A stretch of 64,000 nt of DNA from Flavobacterium sp. J27 (GTDB lineage Bacteria > Bacteroidota > Bacteroidia > Flavobacteriales > Flavobacteriaceae), in the NCBI RefSeq assembly GCF_004303025.1, contig NZ_PJQW01000001.1:108764-172763 (forward strand). The letters run 5' to 3'. Every line of letters begins with the position of its first letter. The first letter of the stretch is position 1. Shown one piece after another: positions 18,170 through 27,774 of the stretch. The position numbers and the translations under genes were made by a program. The notes below the pieces were generated by a model. That model saw nothing but the letters and a program-made list of their open reading frames with translations, did not search any database and was not told the origin of the DNA.

Positions 18170-19939
18170 ATGAAACAAACAATGAAAAATTTATACTGTT
18201 ATTTCGTTTTAATTCTACTATTTTCCATTTCATCTTGTGAAAACAATGAAGACATATTAGAAGAAAACATCCAAAACAAAACTAATTTTACGATTAAAAA
18301 AGTCAAATACAACGAGCTGATAAAAAATACCATAATTTCTGAAAAAATAAACCAAATTCAGGGTATAAAAACCAAATTAGAAACGAATAAAACAATCTAT
18401 AATTCTATATACGATTTCTTCATTGCTACTGAAGAAGCCGTATTTATAGATGATGGTATTTCTCAATCGTATACTTTTCCTGTGTACAGACTTGATCAGC
18501 CTGTAATAACAGAAAATCTAGTAATTTATATAGACAGTCAAAAAACACTCACTTATCTAGTAGATTATGGTGAGGATATAACTACGATAAAAAACAAATC
18601 AAAAACCGAATTAGAAAGAAACAAAGTAAAACATTATCTGTTAGACCTAGATACAAGTGCAATGATAGGTTCCAAAATAGTAGACCCTACATTAGAACTA
18701 GTCTGTATTGAAAGTTACTCTTGGGAATTAGTAGAATACCATGAAGGCGATTTAACAGGAGGACCGTTATATGAATATGGTTGGGTCTTACAAAGCTCCT
18801 CTTGTGCTTGGGTTTCCAATGGCGGTGGTGGTGGCACCAGCGGGAGTGATGGCAGTACTAGTGGAAATGATGGTAGTACTGGCACTACGGGTGGCAGTGG
18901 TAGTCTTAACGGTGGAGATACGGTAAACACAACCCCTACAAGTATAAGTGATATGAATGGAGGCGGTTCTGGAGTGTCTTTAAATCAAGCATTTAGAGAT
19001 CAATTAAATGAAGAACAAAATGAATGTTTAAACTCACTATCTTTAACTCAACAAAGAGACATTAGAAATTATATAAATGATTTAGCAAGTACTACTAATG
19101 CCGTAAGTATAATCCCTTATTTTAATAAGGTGGAAGATTTTATGGATGCGGCTTGTGGTAATCCTGATTTAAGTTTTGACTTTTATTTATCGTTACTCTC
19201 ACCAGCTTATATTGATTTTTCTGAAATTGATACCACAACTCCAGAAGGACAAAGACTAGACTGTATTTATAAAAAGTTAACTAGTTCTGTAGAATTTAGA
19301 CAATTATTTGAAGATACTTTTGGTGGTGACCAAGATAAAATTAATGTTAAATTTAGATTGCAGCCTAATTTATTAAGTGTAAATGGATTACCTTCAGATG
19401 GAAATTGTACCCCTACAGAAGTAATCAATGGCAATTATTATACAGTTATTACTATAAATAGCGATATACTTACTGGAAATTTAGAAAAAGCAAATATTTT
19501 AATTGCCAAAACCATTATACACGAATACTTACACGCTTATTTAAATCTTAAATATTTAGATATAAATCAAGGAACTACTTTAAGCTTTTTATCTAATTTA
19601 CAATTAGAAGAGCTAATGTATTATTATTTCACACCAGCTACGGAACATGATTTTATGTTTAACCAAATGATTCCAGTATTTCAGAATATTTTATCTGAAA
19701 TCATCAGTGAATTATTGTCGACTGAAGATATAGCTGATACTAATAATAATCCAATAACAGATGCAAATGGAATAGTTATAGAAAACTTTAATTTTATGAA
19801 TTTTTATAAGTATATTGCTTATGAAGGTTTACATAATTCACAGAGCTATATGAATGATATAGAAAGTAATCCAATTGAAAAAAGAAAACATATAGAATAC
19901 AATAATTATGCAAAAAACTCATCAAATGATTGTCAATAA
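18170..19939 (+). CDS. putative zinc-peptidase-like lipoprotein with Gly/Ser linker
   Basis: This 589-aa exported protein has a lipoprotein signal ending SISSC (C23; a second ATG at 18182 would make it C19). The first 215 residues are an unrecognised domain. A low-complexity Gly/Ser/Thr linker spans about 218-270. The C-terminal domain holds IIHEYLHAYLN, an HExxH zinc-binding motif (H451, E452, H455). TEHDFMFNQM lies about 45 residues later and could give a third ligand. The layout resembles SprT/zincin-like secreted proteins of flavobacteria, but no named family is certain and substrates are unknown. The next gene overlaps its 3' end by 14 bp, so they form a unit. Confidence 0.75.
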   Translation: MKQTMKNLYCYFVLILLFSISSCENNEDILEENIQNKTNFTIKKVKYNELIKNTIISEKINQIQGIKTKLETNKTIYNSIYDFFIATEEAVFIDDGISQSYTFPVYRLDQPVITENLVIYIDSQKTLTYLVDYGEDITTIKNKSKTELERNKVKHYLLDLDTSAMIGSKIVDPTLELVCIESYSWELVEYHEGDLTGGPLYEYGWVLQSSSCAWVSNGGGGGTSGSDGSTSGNDGSTGTTGGSGSLNGGDTVNTTPTSISDMNGGGSGVSLNQAFRDQLNEEQNECLNSLSLTQQRDIRNYINDLASTTNAVSIIPYFNKVEDFMDAACGNPDLSFDFYLSLLSPAYIDFSEIDTTTPEGQRLDCIYKKLTSSVEFRQLFEDTFGGDQDKINVKFRLQPNLLSVNGLPSDGNCTPTEVINGNYYTVITINSDILTGNLEKANILIAKTIIHEYLHAYLNLKYLDINQGTTLSFLSNLQLEELMYYYFTPATEHDFMFNQMIPVFQNILSEIISELLSTEDIADTNNNPITDANGIVIENFNFMNFYKYIAYEGLHNSQSYMNDIESNPIEKRKHIEYNNYAKNSSNDCQ

Positions 19940-20420
19940 GTTAAATTTCTGTTTATTAATATTCTTTATTTTTTTCTCTAAAAACATATCATTTTCTCAA
20001 ACCTTGGAAGAAATTAAAAAAAATGATACTATATATATTTATTTTGATATTGATATAAAAAATACAATTAAAAAAAACGCAGTCAGTACAGGAAAATCAA
20101 TTTTTTATGAAAATTTTATAACGTATGAATTTAATACTAATTTTATGAATACAATTATTTTCATAAGTAATACCTATAAAAATCGGGATGACATAAGAAA
20201 AGGAATTAAAAATGATGAAAGAATAGAAAGGAAATCATTTTTAAAGAGAAACAAAAATATTATTTTAGATTATGCCTTTTTTGAAAGGTATGGTTTTAAA
20301 GAGACTTTTTTTGAAATTTATAAAAAAACAGTCTATTTAATAGATAAAGAAGAAATAAAAGGCAGAAAAATAAAAGTGAAACAAGTAGATATAGCATGCT
20401 ATACTTGCTTTGAGGAATAA
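19926..20420 (+). CDS. secreted protein of unknown function, 164 aa
   Basis: I do not recognise this protein. The ATG at 19926 gives a signal peptide ending at about FSQ (residues 1-25). The mature part, about 140 residues, is rich in Lys, Ile and Asn, with no cysteine until a CYTC motif at the very end. It overlaps the stop of the putative peptidase lipoprotein by 14 bp and is therefore probably translated with it. A partner, inhibitor or substrate role is conceivable but unsupported. A strong terminator follows. Base composition is more AT-rich than in the housekeeping genes nearby, which fits an accessory region. Confidence 0.7.
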   Translation: MIVNKLNFCLLIFFIFFSKNISFSQTLEEIKKNDTIYIYFDIDIKNTIKKNAVSTGKSIFYENFITYEFNTNFMNTIIFISNTYKNRDDIRKGIKNDERIERKSFLKRNKNIILDYAFFERYGFKETFFEIYKKTVYLIDKEEIKGRKIKVKQVDIACYTCFEE

Positions 20421-20424
20421 TTTT

Positions 20425-20456
20425 AAAAGACTAGTAATAATTTACTAGTCTTTTTT
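20425..20456 (+). terminator. intrinsic terminator after the accessory gene pair
   Basis: A perfect 13-bp stem (20425-20437 with 20442-20454), a 4-nt loop and a T run. It may work in both directions between the convergent genes. Confidence 0.9.
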
Positions 20457-20515
20457 GTTTTAATTAAGAGTTTTAAATATTGAATTTTTAAAACTAATTC
20501 TATTAAAGTTTTTTT

Positions 20516-22546
20516 TCAATTCAACATAATACCTTCAAGATTAAATAATTTATAACACTTATTTGAAACAGTGCGATTTATATTGTTTTTATCAATTATT
20601 AAATCTTCAAAATTATAACCTGGTAATGAAAAGTCTTTAGGAATTTCTAAAAGTAAAAGATTATTGTTTTTTAATAAAATGTAATTTATATCATAACCAT
20701 TTGGATAAGACACATAAAGTGATATAGCATTTTCAAAATCAAGTTTTGTTGAAAGTTCTAGGGGTAATTTTTTAAAAACTTCTTCTTGTTTATTTGTTTT
20801 GAATGTATTTTTTACAAAAGATACATGTAGTTCGTTTTGAGTATTTGAATTTAAAATTTTTTGTAAAAATACATGATTGTCAATTTTATTCTTTATTTCT
20901 TCTTTTATACTTGAAAAATTTTTGAGAGGAGTTATTTTTTCATTTATTGGCATTAATAAATCATAAATTATTCTCCCATCAGAATTTTTATCAATTAATT
21001 TTGCAATCCAACAATTTCCATCATAATTGGTAGATCTTATATCCATTATACGAGATGATTTAATTTGAAATTTTTCCAGTTCACTTCTTTCAGCATGAAG
21101 TAAATCATAAAGTTGTTTGTTAGGATTTTCAATTCTAGATTTTATAACATGTGAAAGAAAAGGAACTAAATTTTTAATTTTAATTTTCACTTCTTTTGCC
21201 CTTATACTATCTTTAAGGTAGTATGAATAACTCTTAAATGTGTTATAGAAGTTAAGCTTGTTAAAATCATCTATAGATTTATCCATTATAATTTCTACAA
21301 TAGCATTTTCAAAATCATTTTGATATTTAGAATCTAAATCAGCATAGGCTTTAGCAATTTTATTTCCATCAGAAAAGTAATGCTTCTCTATTGTATCATT
21401 TATTTTAAAATTAGAACCAATTAAAATCTTATTTATATTTATATTTAATTTAGTCAATTCATTAATGTAAGTTCCTCTTCTTTGAGAAGCCATACTACTA
21501 TTTGCAATTCTTGCTACATTATCATTCATTACATTTAAGAATGATTTTATAAAAATTTCCCAATTATAAGTTTGAGCCGCTAGTGTCGCTATTCTCTTTT
21601 GCTGAAATAATGGTGCATTATCATAACTACATGAACCAACTAGTCGGTTTTGTCTCATTAAGTTTAGAGCTCGCTCCTTTGATATAAACTTAGCAGTAAA
21701 ATCTTCTAAATAAGGATTTGTAATTTTATTGCTCTCAGCATATAAAAGAGCATCTTCTATAAGAATTTTAAAATTGTTGTCAATTTTAAAAAGACTATCT
21801 GAAAAAAAATTTTGTTTTGATTGCCATTTTTGTAAATCTTTCATACTTAAAAGATAATTCTCCTTTACGTATGAAGGTTTATTAGTTTTAATTTCAAAGT
21901 ATTTAACAAGAGAGTCTAAAATTGTCTTCTGATGTATTAAATTTTCTTTTTTATTATCAAAAAAAATAATTGTTTCTGGCTTAACTATTGCATCTGTATA
22001 TTTAATAAAATCTGCATACTTCACAGGTATTTTCTTTATTTTAAAATTTTCATTTAAAATAAAACCTTGGATTACAGATTCATTCTTTTTTTCATTTGTG
22101 TAGCAAACATAAAAAAGATTGCTACTATTATTGTTTAATGAATCTGAAAAATTCATGGTAATACTATGACTATTGTTGTTTTCAATTTCAAAAGAGTTTA
22201 TTACTAATAATTTTTTTTTATCATAATTTGTATAATTACTTTTTATAAGTAAAAGATCTTTATCTATTTGAAGGTCTGGAAATTTGTTAGCTAATTCATC
22301 TATATTTTTACATTTATGAAGCATTGATAAAAAATCATCATTTTTTTTTATTACAATTTTAAAAAAACTTCCAGTTGCTTGAGGAATTGCATTAAAAATT
22401 GGAGTTAAACCTTTTTTATATTTCTTCTCTTTAAGTTTTATTATAGTATTTAATTTTGAAATATTTTCTTCATTTATTATTTCTTCCTGAGAAAATAATG
22501 TATTGCTGAAAAAAACTAAAAAAAAGAAATATTTTAAATTTTTCAT
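20516..22546 (-). CDS. large secreted protein of unknown function, 676 aa
   Basis: I do not recognise this protein. It has a clear N-terminal signal peptide ending LFSQ (about residue 20), so it enters the periplasm or beyond. The mature protein is Lys/Asn/Ile-rich and predicted largely helical. It has one possible SCSYDNAPLF patch near residue 300 and a YDGNCWIAKLIDKNSDGR segment near 535 that could be a beta sheet. No lipobox, T9SS tail or transmembrane segment was seen. Codon use is strongly AT-biased compared with pyk and fabF nearby. It is convergent with the preceding gene pair. Confidence 0.75.
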   Translation of the reverse strand: MKNLKYFFFLVFFSNTLFSQEEIINEENISKLNTIIKLKEKKYKKGLTPIFNAIPQATGSFFKIVIKKNDDFLSMLHKCKNIDELANKFPDLQIDKDLLLIKSNYTNYDKKKLLVINSFEIENNNSHSITMNFSDSLNNNSSNLFYVCYTNEKKNESVIQGFILNENFKIKKIPVKYADFIKYTDAIVKPETIIFFDNKKENLIHQKTILDSLVKYFEIKTNKPSYVKENYLLSMKDLQKWQSKQNFFSDSLFKIDNNFKILIEDALLYAESNKITNPYLEDFTAKFISKERALNLMRQNRLVGSCSYDNAPLFQQKRIATLAAQTYNWEIFIKSFLNVMNDNVARIANSSMASQRRGTYINELTKLNININKILIGSNFKINDTIEKHYFSDGNKIAKAYADLDSKYQNDFENAIVEIIMDKSIDDFNKLNFYNTFKSYSYYLKDSIRAKEVKIKIKNLVPFLSHVIKSRIENPNKQLYDLLHAERSELEKFQIKSSRIMDIRSTNYDGNCWIAKLIDKNSDGRIIYDLLMPINEKITPLKNFSSIKEEIKNKIDNHVFLQKILNSNTQNELHVSFVKNTFKTNKQEEVFKKLPLELSTKLDFENAISLYVSYPNGYDINYILLKNNNLLLLEIPKDFSLPGYNFEDLIIDKNNINRTVSNKCYKLFNLEGIMLN

Positions 22547-22651
22547 TATCTAATTAATGTTATTTTTTTCAATTTATTAATCTTTCTTTTGTGCGTTTTA
22601 TTTAAAACGAACATTAATACAAATATAATTTTAAAATATTTTGTTTCTATT

Positions 22652-22687
22652 AAAAAAGCAACTCTTTTGAGTTGCTTTTTTATTTAT
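22652..22687 (-). terminator. intrinsic terminator after the BI-1 gene
   Basis: A perfect 13-bp stem (22652-22664 with 22669-22681) has a TTTT loop, with A and T runs on both sides. It follows the 3' end of the BI-1 gene on the minus strand. Confidence 0.88.
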
Positions 22688-22703
22688 TAAATTGTAAAAT
22701 GAA

Positions 22704-23465
22704 TTAATCTCTACTTGATAATTTAGCTAAAAGTCTTAAAAATTCCACGTATAACCATACTAATGTAATCATTAATCCCATAGCGCTAAACCATTCCATA
22801 TATTTAGGTAATTGTCTTTGAGCTCCTTTTTCAATTAAATCAAAGTCTAAAAATAAGTTTAAAGCAGCAATGATTATTACAAAAATACTAACCCCAATAC
22901 TTAATAAAGAATTGCCCGCATGTATGGGTTGGAAATTGATAAAAAAGGATAAAATCCATGTAATTAGATAGTAGCTAAAAATAGCTAAAGTAGCTGCAAT
23001 AACAATTGATTTGAATTTTTCTGTCACTTTTACAATTTGATATTTGTACAAAGCAAAACAAACGATAAAAGTAACAAAAGTACAACTCACAGCTTGAATT
23101 ACAATGCCAGGATATGCTGCTTCAAAAAATGCTGAAATTCCTCCAATAAAGAGACCTTCAAATAAAGCATAACCAGGCGCAACCCACGTTGATGTTTGCG
23201 GCTTGAAAGAAGCAATTAAAACAAGAACAAAACCAACTATTCCGCCACCAACTGTTAAAAGCATTGGGTTGTATCCCATGTAAGCTAAAAACCATGAAAT
23301 CAAAGCTGAAGTTAATAATGTAGCTAATAAAATATAACTTTTATTAATTGTTCCATTAACAGTCATTGTATCTTCATAGGTAATAACTGTTGTATCTTCT
23401 ATAGATCTAGATGTATTGTTAAATGTTTTCGATCCTAAAAAAGGATTTTTAGATTTTAAATTCAT
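22704..23465 (-). CDS. Bax inhibitor-1/YccA-family membrane protein
   Basis: This 253-aa inner-membrane protein has about seven hydrophobic helices after a 45-residue cytosolic N-terminus. The family pattern is visible: YALFEGLFIGGISAFFEAAYPGIV in the middle, ALNLFLDFDLIEKGAQRQLP with the conserved acidic pair near residue 205, and the short C-terminus. Bacterial members such as YccA and YetJ bind FtsH or leak calcium. The role here is unknown. It lies 26 bp downstream of pyk on the same strand but is not functionally linked. A strong terminator follows it. Confidence 0.9.
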   Translation of the reverse strand: MNLKSKNPFLGSKTFNNTSRSIEDTTVITYEDTMTVNGTINKSYILLATLLTSALISWFLAYMGYNPMLLTVGGGIVGFVLVLIASFKPQTSTWVAPGYALFEGLFIGGISAFFEAAYPGIVIQAVSCTFVTFIVCFALYKYQIVKVTEKFKSIVIAATLAIFSYYLITWILSFFINFQPIHAGNSLLSIGVSIFVIIIAALNLFLDFDLIEKGAQRQLPKYMEWFSAMGLMITLVWLYVEFLRLLAKLSSRD

Positions 23466-23491
23466 AAAAATAGTTTTAACAAAGATACAAA

Positions 23492-24922
23492 TTATTCTAT
23501 TTCAGAAACACGTAAGGTGTTTACCATTCCTTTTTTAACAATTGGCATGGCAGCCAGATTAATTACCATGTCGCCTGGTTTTACATAACCTCTTTCTTTA
23601 CATATTTGATTAATATCATCGACAGTGTCATCAGTACTTACAAATTTATCATAGTAATACGCTCTCACGCCCCATAATAAATTTAATTGTGTTAAAATAC
23701 GTTTGTTAGAAGTAAAAACTAAAATATGAGATTTTGGTCTCCAAGCCGAAATTTGAAAAGCAGTGTAACCACTATTAGTTAACGTTGTAATGGCTTTGGC
23801 AGCAATGTCATCTGCCATAATAGCAGCATGATAACAGATAGATTTAGTAATAAAACGCTTCGTACGTACATGAGGTGCATTTAAAGGCACTTTAATAAGT
23901 GGCGAATCTTCAACGCTTTCAATAATACGAGTCATGGTTTCAATTACTTGAACAGGATAGTTTCCTACTGATGTTTCTCCAGAAAGCATTACTGCATCTG
24001 CACCATCCATAACCGAATTGGCTACGTCATTTACTTCAGCTCTAGTAGGAGTCAGACTTGTAATCATAGTTTCCATCATTTGTGTTGCAACAATTACTGG
24101 AATTCGAGCCGTTTTCGCTCTATGAATCAGTTTCTTTTGAATTAAAGGTACTTGTTCTGCCGGAATTTCTACACCTAGGTCTCCACGAGCAACCATCAAA
24201 GCATCACAAAAGGCTACAATTTTATCGATGTTCTCTACCGCTTCGGGTTTTTCAATTTTTGCTACAATAGGAATTTTGTGATCCGAATGTTTTGCAATTA
24301 AGTCTTGTAACTCTTCTAGGTCTTTTGGTGTTCTTACAAAAGATAAGGCAATCCAGTCTACTTTGTTTTCAATCGCAAAAATAGCATCTTTAATATCTTT
24401 TTTAGTTAATGCAGGTAATGAAACTTTGGTATTAGGTAAATTAACTCCTTTTTTAGATTTTAACGGACCACCTTGAATAACAACGGCTTCTACTTCTGTT
24501 TTCTTATCAGTTTTAACTACTTCGAAAATAAGTTTACCATCATCTAAAAGAATGCGTTCACCTGGGTTAACATCTTTTGGAAACTCTTTATAATTCATGT
24601 ATACTTTTGAAGCCGTTCCTAAAATATCTTCTGCTGTAGTAAATGTTATTTTATCTCCTTTTGCGACTACGACATCTTCTTTCATGACTCCAACTCTTAA
24701 TTTTGGACCTTGTAAATCTGCTAGAATAGAGGTAGTATAGCCAAATTCATCATTTAGCGCTCTAATCATATCTATTCGTTCTTTAACGTCTTCATAATCA
24801 GCATGGGAGAAATTAATTCTAAAAACATTAACTCCAGCTTCAATCATGTCTTTTAATACATCTTTTGAACTAGTTGCAGGCCCTAAAGTAGCTACAATTT
24901 TTGTCTTTTTTGTTGTTGGCAT
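23492..24922 (-). CDS. pyk: pyruvate kinase
   Basis: This 476-aa glycolytic enzyme transfers phosphate from phosphoenolpyruvate to ADP. It begins with TKIVATLGPATSS, followed by VFRINFSHA. The active-site signature IPIVAKIEKPEAVENI, with catalytic Lys and metal-ligand Glu, is near residues 218-233, and MVARGDLGVEIP follows. The B-domain (about 70-170) and C-terminal domain are complete. The IPExxxVDY gene is immediately upstream (5 bp), forming an operon arrangement common in Flavobacteriaceae. Length and motifs are normal. Confidence 0.97.
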   Translation of the reverse strand: MPTTKKTKIVATLGPATSSKDVLKDMIEAGVNVFRINFSHADYEDVKERIDMIRALNDEFGYTTSILADLQGPKLRVGVMKEDVVVAKGDKITFTTAEDILGTASKVYMNYKEFPKDVNPGERILLDDGKLIFEVVKTDKKTEVEAVVIQGGPLKSKKGVNLPNTKVSLPALTKKDIKDAIFAIENKVDWIALSFVRTPKDLEELQDLIAKHSDHKIPIVAKIEKPEAVENIDKIVAFCDALMVARGDLGVEIPAEQVPLIQKKLIHRAKTARIPVIVATQMMETMITSLTPTRAEVNDVANSVMDGADAVMLSGETSVGNYPVQVIETMTRIIESVEDSPLIKVPLNAPHVRTKRFITKSICYHAAIMADDIAAKAITTLTNSGYTAFQISAWRPKSHILVFTSNKRILTQLNLLWGVRAYYYDKFVSTDDTVDDINQICKERGYVKPGDMVINLAAMPIVKKGMVNTLRVSEIE

Positions 24923-24927
24923 TTTAA

Positions 24928-25404
24928 TTAAAAAATTAAATTATTTTTTGATTTAAGTTTGTTCTGATTAATTGGGTACACCATGGCAATCTGTTCTATT
25001 TTTGACAGTTTTTGAAGAATCTCTTCCAAAGGAAAAAAACAGGTTTCAATATTTTCAATTTTTAAAATGTAGTCAGCTTTTTTGTGTTCAGGCAAAACAT
25101 ACATAGTAATGTCTATAGAATCAAAAATTCCATTGGTATTTTTTTCAGAGGTTATGGCAGTAGCCTTATTTTCAAATACATTCCAAATAATATCATGAAT
25201 TTCATCATCAAACACAAAGTGACTGAAAGCTCCTCGACCTTCTTTAGTCTCAATTTCAATATTGGTTTCATTTTTATTTAATCGAATAGCCAATGCTTTA
25301 TTTATAAAATAGGCCAAACGATAGTCTTCCAAACTAGAATGTATGGCAATAAGCTCATAATCTATCGAAATAAAATCATTTATCTGAATTTTATGAATAG
25401 CCAT
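24928..25404 (-). CDS. IPExxxVDY family protein
   Basis: This 158-aa protein starts MAIHKIQINDFISIDYELIAI. It carries the family's namesake motif in variant form as LPEHKKADY near residue 105. The family is known from Bacteroidota and is often encoded beside pyk and rnc, as it is here. It has no assigned function. No signal peptide or membrane helix is seen, so it is probably cytosolic. Its stop lies 5 bp before the pyk start, making the two co-transcribed. Confidence 0.85.
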   Translation of the reverse strand: MAIHKIQINDFISIDYELIAIHSSLEDYRLAYFINKALAIRLNKNETNIEIETKEGRGAFSHFVFDDEIHDIIWNVFENKATAITSEKNTNGIFDSIDITMYVLPEHKKADYILKIENIETCFFPLEEILQKLSKIEQIAMVYPINQNKLKSKNNLIF

Positions 25405-25519
25405 ATCTTTGAAAAAATAAGTTGTAAATATACTATTTATAATATATAAAAAGTATTGTTTTTAAAGAAGTTAAGGAATGTTTACTAACGAAAACGTTTT
25501 AGTAATGCTATTTTTTTAC

Positions 25520-26263
25520 TTATTTTTTGTTAATTTTTTCCTGAAGTGCAAAATAGGCTCTTTTGGCAGCTTTTTCTTCTGCTTTTTTCTTTGAAGTGGC
25601 TCTTCCTTTGGCTACTATTTTTTGATCAATAGTCAGTTTTACTCCAAAATACTTTTGTTCTTCAATACCAGTATCGTCAAAAACATCAAAATTAAATTGC
25701 TTTTTTTCTTTTTGACACCATTCGATAACTAAACTTTTATAACTAATAACTTTACCTTCTAACTTTGGAATGTCAACATAAGGTTCAATTACTTTTTGGT
25801 AAATAAATTTCTCACAGTAATTAAAACCTTTGTCAAGATAAATAGCTCCAATAAAGGCTTCAAAAATATTCCCATGTATGTTCTCTCCAAAATGTTGTGG
25901 GTTTACTTTGCTTTCAACAAATTGAATTAAATTGAAGTCTCTTCCTAATTCATTTAAGTGTTCTCTACTTACAATTTTTGATCTCATTTTTGTTAAATAG
26001 CCTTCATCTCCAGTAGGTACTTCATTGTATAAATGAGCCGCAATAACACTACCTAACATAGCGTCTCCTAAGAACTCTAAACGCTCATAATTAAAGGGGT
26101 TTCCTTTTTCATCTACCTTATTTGTAGAACGGTGAGTAAACGCTTTTTTGTAATAACGAATATTAACTGGTTGAAAACCTAGTATTTTGGCAATTTTATC
26201 AAAAAAAATCCCGTCTTCTGGAGAACGGGAATTTTTTATTATTTTATTGAAGAGTTTACGCAT
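25520..26263 (-). CDS. rnc: ribonuclease III
   Basis: This 247-aa double-strand-specific endoribonuclease processes rRNA precursors and other duplex RNA. The catalytic signature YERLEFLGDAMLGSVIAAHL lies near residues 60-79, and the second acidic pair is in GNIFEAFIGAIYLDKGF. The C-terminal dsRNA-binding domain covers about 170-245 and ends KKAEEKAAKRAYFAL. I use the ATG at 26263, four bases after the fabF stop. The longer frame would run into fabF. It is probably part of the acpP-fabF-rnc run. Confidence 0.95.
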   Translation of the reverse strand: MRKLFNKIIKNSRSPEDGIFFDKIAKILGFQPVNIRYYKKAFTHRSTNKVDEKGNPFNYERLEFLGDAMLGSVIAAHLYNEVPTGDEGYLTKMRSKIVSREHLNELGRDFNLIQFVESKVNPQHFGENIHGNIFEAFIGAIYLDKGFNYCEKFIYQKVIEPYVDIPKLEGKVISYKSLVIEWCQKEKKQFNFDVFDDTGIEEQKYFGVKLTIDQKIVAKGRATSKKKAEEKAAKRAYFALQEKINKK

Positions 26264-26267
26264 AAAT

Positions 26268-27521
26268 TTATGCTTCAAGTTTTTTAAATAATACACAAGC
26301 ATTGTGTCCACCAAAACCAAAAGTGTTACTCATAGCTACTTTGATATCTCTTTTTTGCGCCTTGTTAAGAGTTAAATTGAGTTCTGGATTAATATTTTCA
26401 TCCACTGTAGTATGATTAATCGTTGGAGGAATAATACCATTTTTAATAGCTAAAATAGAAGCAATAGCTTCAATACCACCAGCTGCTCCAAGCAAATGCC
26501 CAGTCATTGATTTTGTAGAATTAATATTGATGTTTTTTGCATGATTACCAAAAACAGCACTAATCGCTTTTAATTCGGCAACATCTCCTAGCGGAGTTGA
26601 AGTTCCATGTGTATTAATATGTTCTACTTCTTCTGGGTTAATACCTGCATCTTTCAAACAATTTTCCATTACAGCAATTACTCCGATTCCTTCAGGATGT
26701 GGAGCTGTTAAATGATAAGCGTCAGAAGATAAACCACCACCACCTATTTCACAATAGATTTTTGCTCCACGTGCTTTTGCATGCTCATATTCTTCTAAAA
26801 CTAAAGCACCTGCACCTTCGCCTAATACAAACCCATCACGAGTAGCATCAAAAGGTCTTGAAGCGGATTCTGGACTTTCATTTCTAGTGGATAAAGCATG
26901 CATCGAATTAAAGCCACCCATTCCTGCTATAGTTACAGCTGCTTCAGAACCACCAGAAATTATGACATCGCACATTCCTAAACGAATGTAGTTGAAGGCA
27001 TCTATCATGGCATTAGCTGAAGAAGCGCACGCAGAAACAGTAGTATAATTTGGTCCCATAAAACCATTTCGCATAGAAATATGAGCGGGTGCAATATCTG
27101 CAATCATTTTTGGTATAAAGAAAGGGTTAAATCGTGGTGTGCCATCTCCAGCAGCATAATTTAATACTTCCTCTTGAAATGTTTCTAAACCACCAATTCC
27201 AGCACCCCATATAACCCCTACTCGGTGTTTGTTTACATTATCGGTAGTTATGCCTGCGTCTTTTATAGCTTCGTCACTTGCAACAATGGCATATTGAGAA
27301 AATTTGTCTAAACGTCTAGCCTCTTTTCTATCAATGAAGTCCTCCACTTTGAAGTTTTTTACTTCACAAGCAAATTTAGTCTTATGTTTTTCTGTATCAT
27401 AATAGGTAATTGGAGCTGCTCCGCTTTTTCCGCTGATTAATGCATCCCAATATTCTTGAATGTTATTTCCTATTGGAGTTAGCGCTCCTAAACCAGTTAC
27501 TACAACACGCTTTAATTGCAT
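26268..27521 (-). CDS. fabF: beta-ketoacyl-ACP synthase II
   Basis: This 417-aa condensing enzyme extends acyl-ACP chains in fatty-acid synthesis. The Cys-His-His triad is complete: VSACASSANAM with C165, then NTHGTSTPLGD and MTGHLLGAAGG. The glycine-rich end FGFGGHNACVLF is typical. Length and start (KRVVVTGLGALTPIG) are canonical. The acpP gene is upstream on the same strand, with 292 bp between them. That gap holds two hairpins, one just ahead of this gene, so expression may be partly uncoupled from acpP. rnc follows directly. Confidence 0.97.
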   Translation of the reverse strand: MQLKRVVVTGLGALTPIGNNIQEYWDALISGKSGAAPITYYDTEKHKTKFACEVKNFKVEDFIDRKEARRLDKFSQYAIVASDEAIKDAGITTDNVNKHRVGVIWGAGIGGLETFQEEVLNYAAGDGTPRFNPFFIPKMIADIAPAHISMRNGFMGPNYTTVSACASSANAMIDAFNYIRLGMCDVIISGGSEAAVTIAGMGGFNSMHALSTRNESPESASRPFDATRDGFVLGEGAGALVLEEYEHAKARGAKIYCEIGGGGLSSDAYHLTAPHPEGIGVIAVMENCLKDAGINPEEVEHINTHGTSTPLGDVAELKAISAVFGNHAKNININSTKSMTGHLLGAAGGIEAIASILAIKNGIIPPTINHTTVDENINPELNLTLNKAQKRDIKVAMSNTFGFGGHNACVLFKKLEA

Positions 27522-27542
27522 ATAGATATGTTTTGATTATAT

Positions 27543-27589
27543 AAAAAAACCCAAAGTGCTTTTAATAATAACTAAAAGAAACAATGGGT
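27543..27589 (-). terminator. terminator-like hairpin in the fabF leader (possible attenuator)
   Basis: Read on the minus strand, ACCCA (27589-27585) pairs with TGGGT (27553-27549). Inside it CTTTTA pairs with TAAAAG, with internal loops of 6 and 5 nt. A T7 run follows (27548-27542). It lies 21-68 nt upstream of the fabF ATG, an unusual place for a terminator. Confidence 0.4.
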
Positions 27590-27774
27590 ATTACATAGTT
27601 TATTTTTATGATTGTAATACAATCAATGTTTTCTACTAATAATAAAATAAATTTTCATCATAAATATATAAAAATATTTTTGAAAACCTATTTAATCGAT
27701 TCTTTAATCATAGTTCTTGTTATAATTAAAGATGTCCTTACTGTAACATAAGGCTAAGAGAAAAGCGAAACAAG
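27590..27774. other. acpP-fabF intergenic spacer
   Basis: Non-coding, very AT-rich DNA between the two hairpins. I found no TAnnTTTG box on the minus strand that would give fabF its own promoter, no RNA gene and no ORF. Confidence 0.4.

Noticed and set aside
18715..18930. Antisense Pro/Leu-rich open frame
   Set aside because: It is the complement of the Gly/Ser linker of the lipoprotein gene.
24082..24270. Plus-strand open frame inside pyk
   Set aside because: Short and antisense to a conserved enzyme domain; no promoter.
25480..25506. TTACTAA/TTAGTAA hairpin between rnc and the IPExxxVDY gene
   Set aside because: The arms are offset by a two-base bulge and no clear T run follows in the direction of transcription, so it is not claimed as a terminator.
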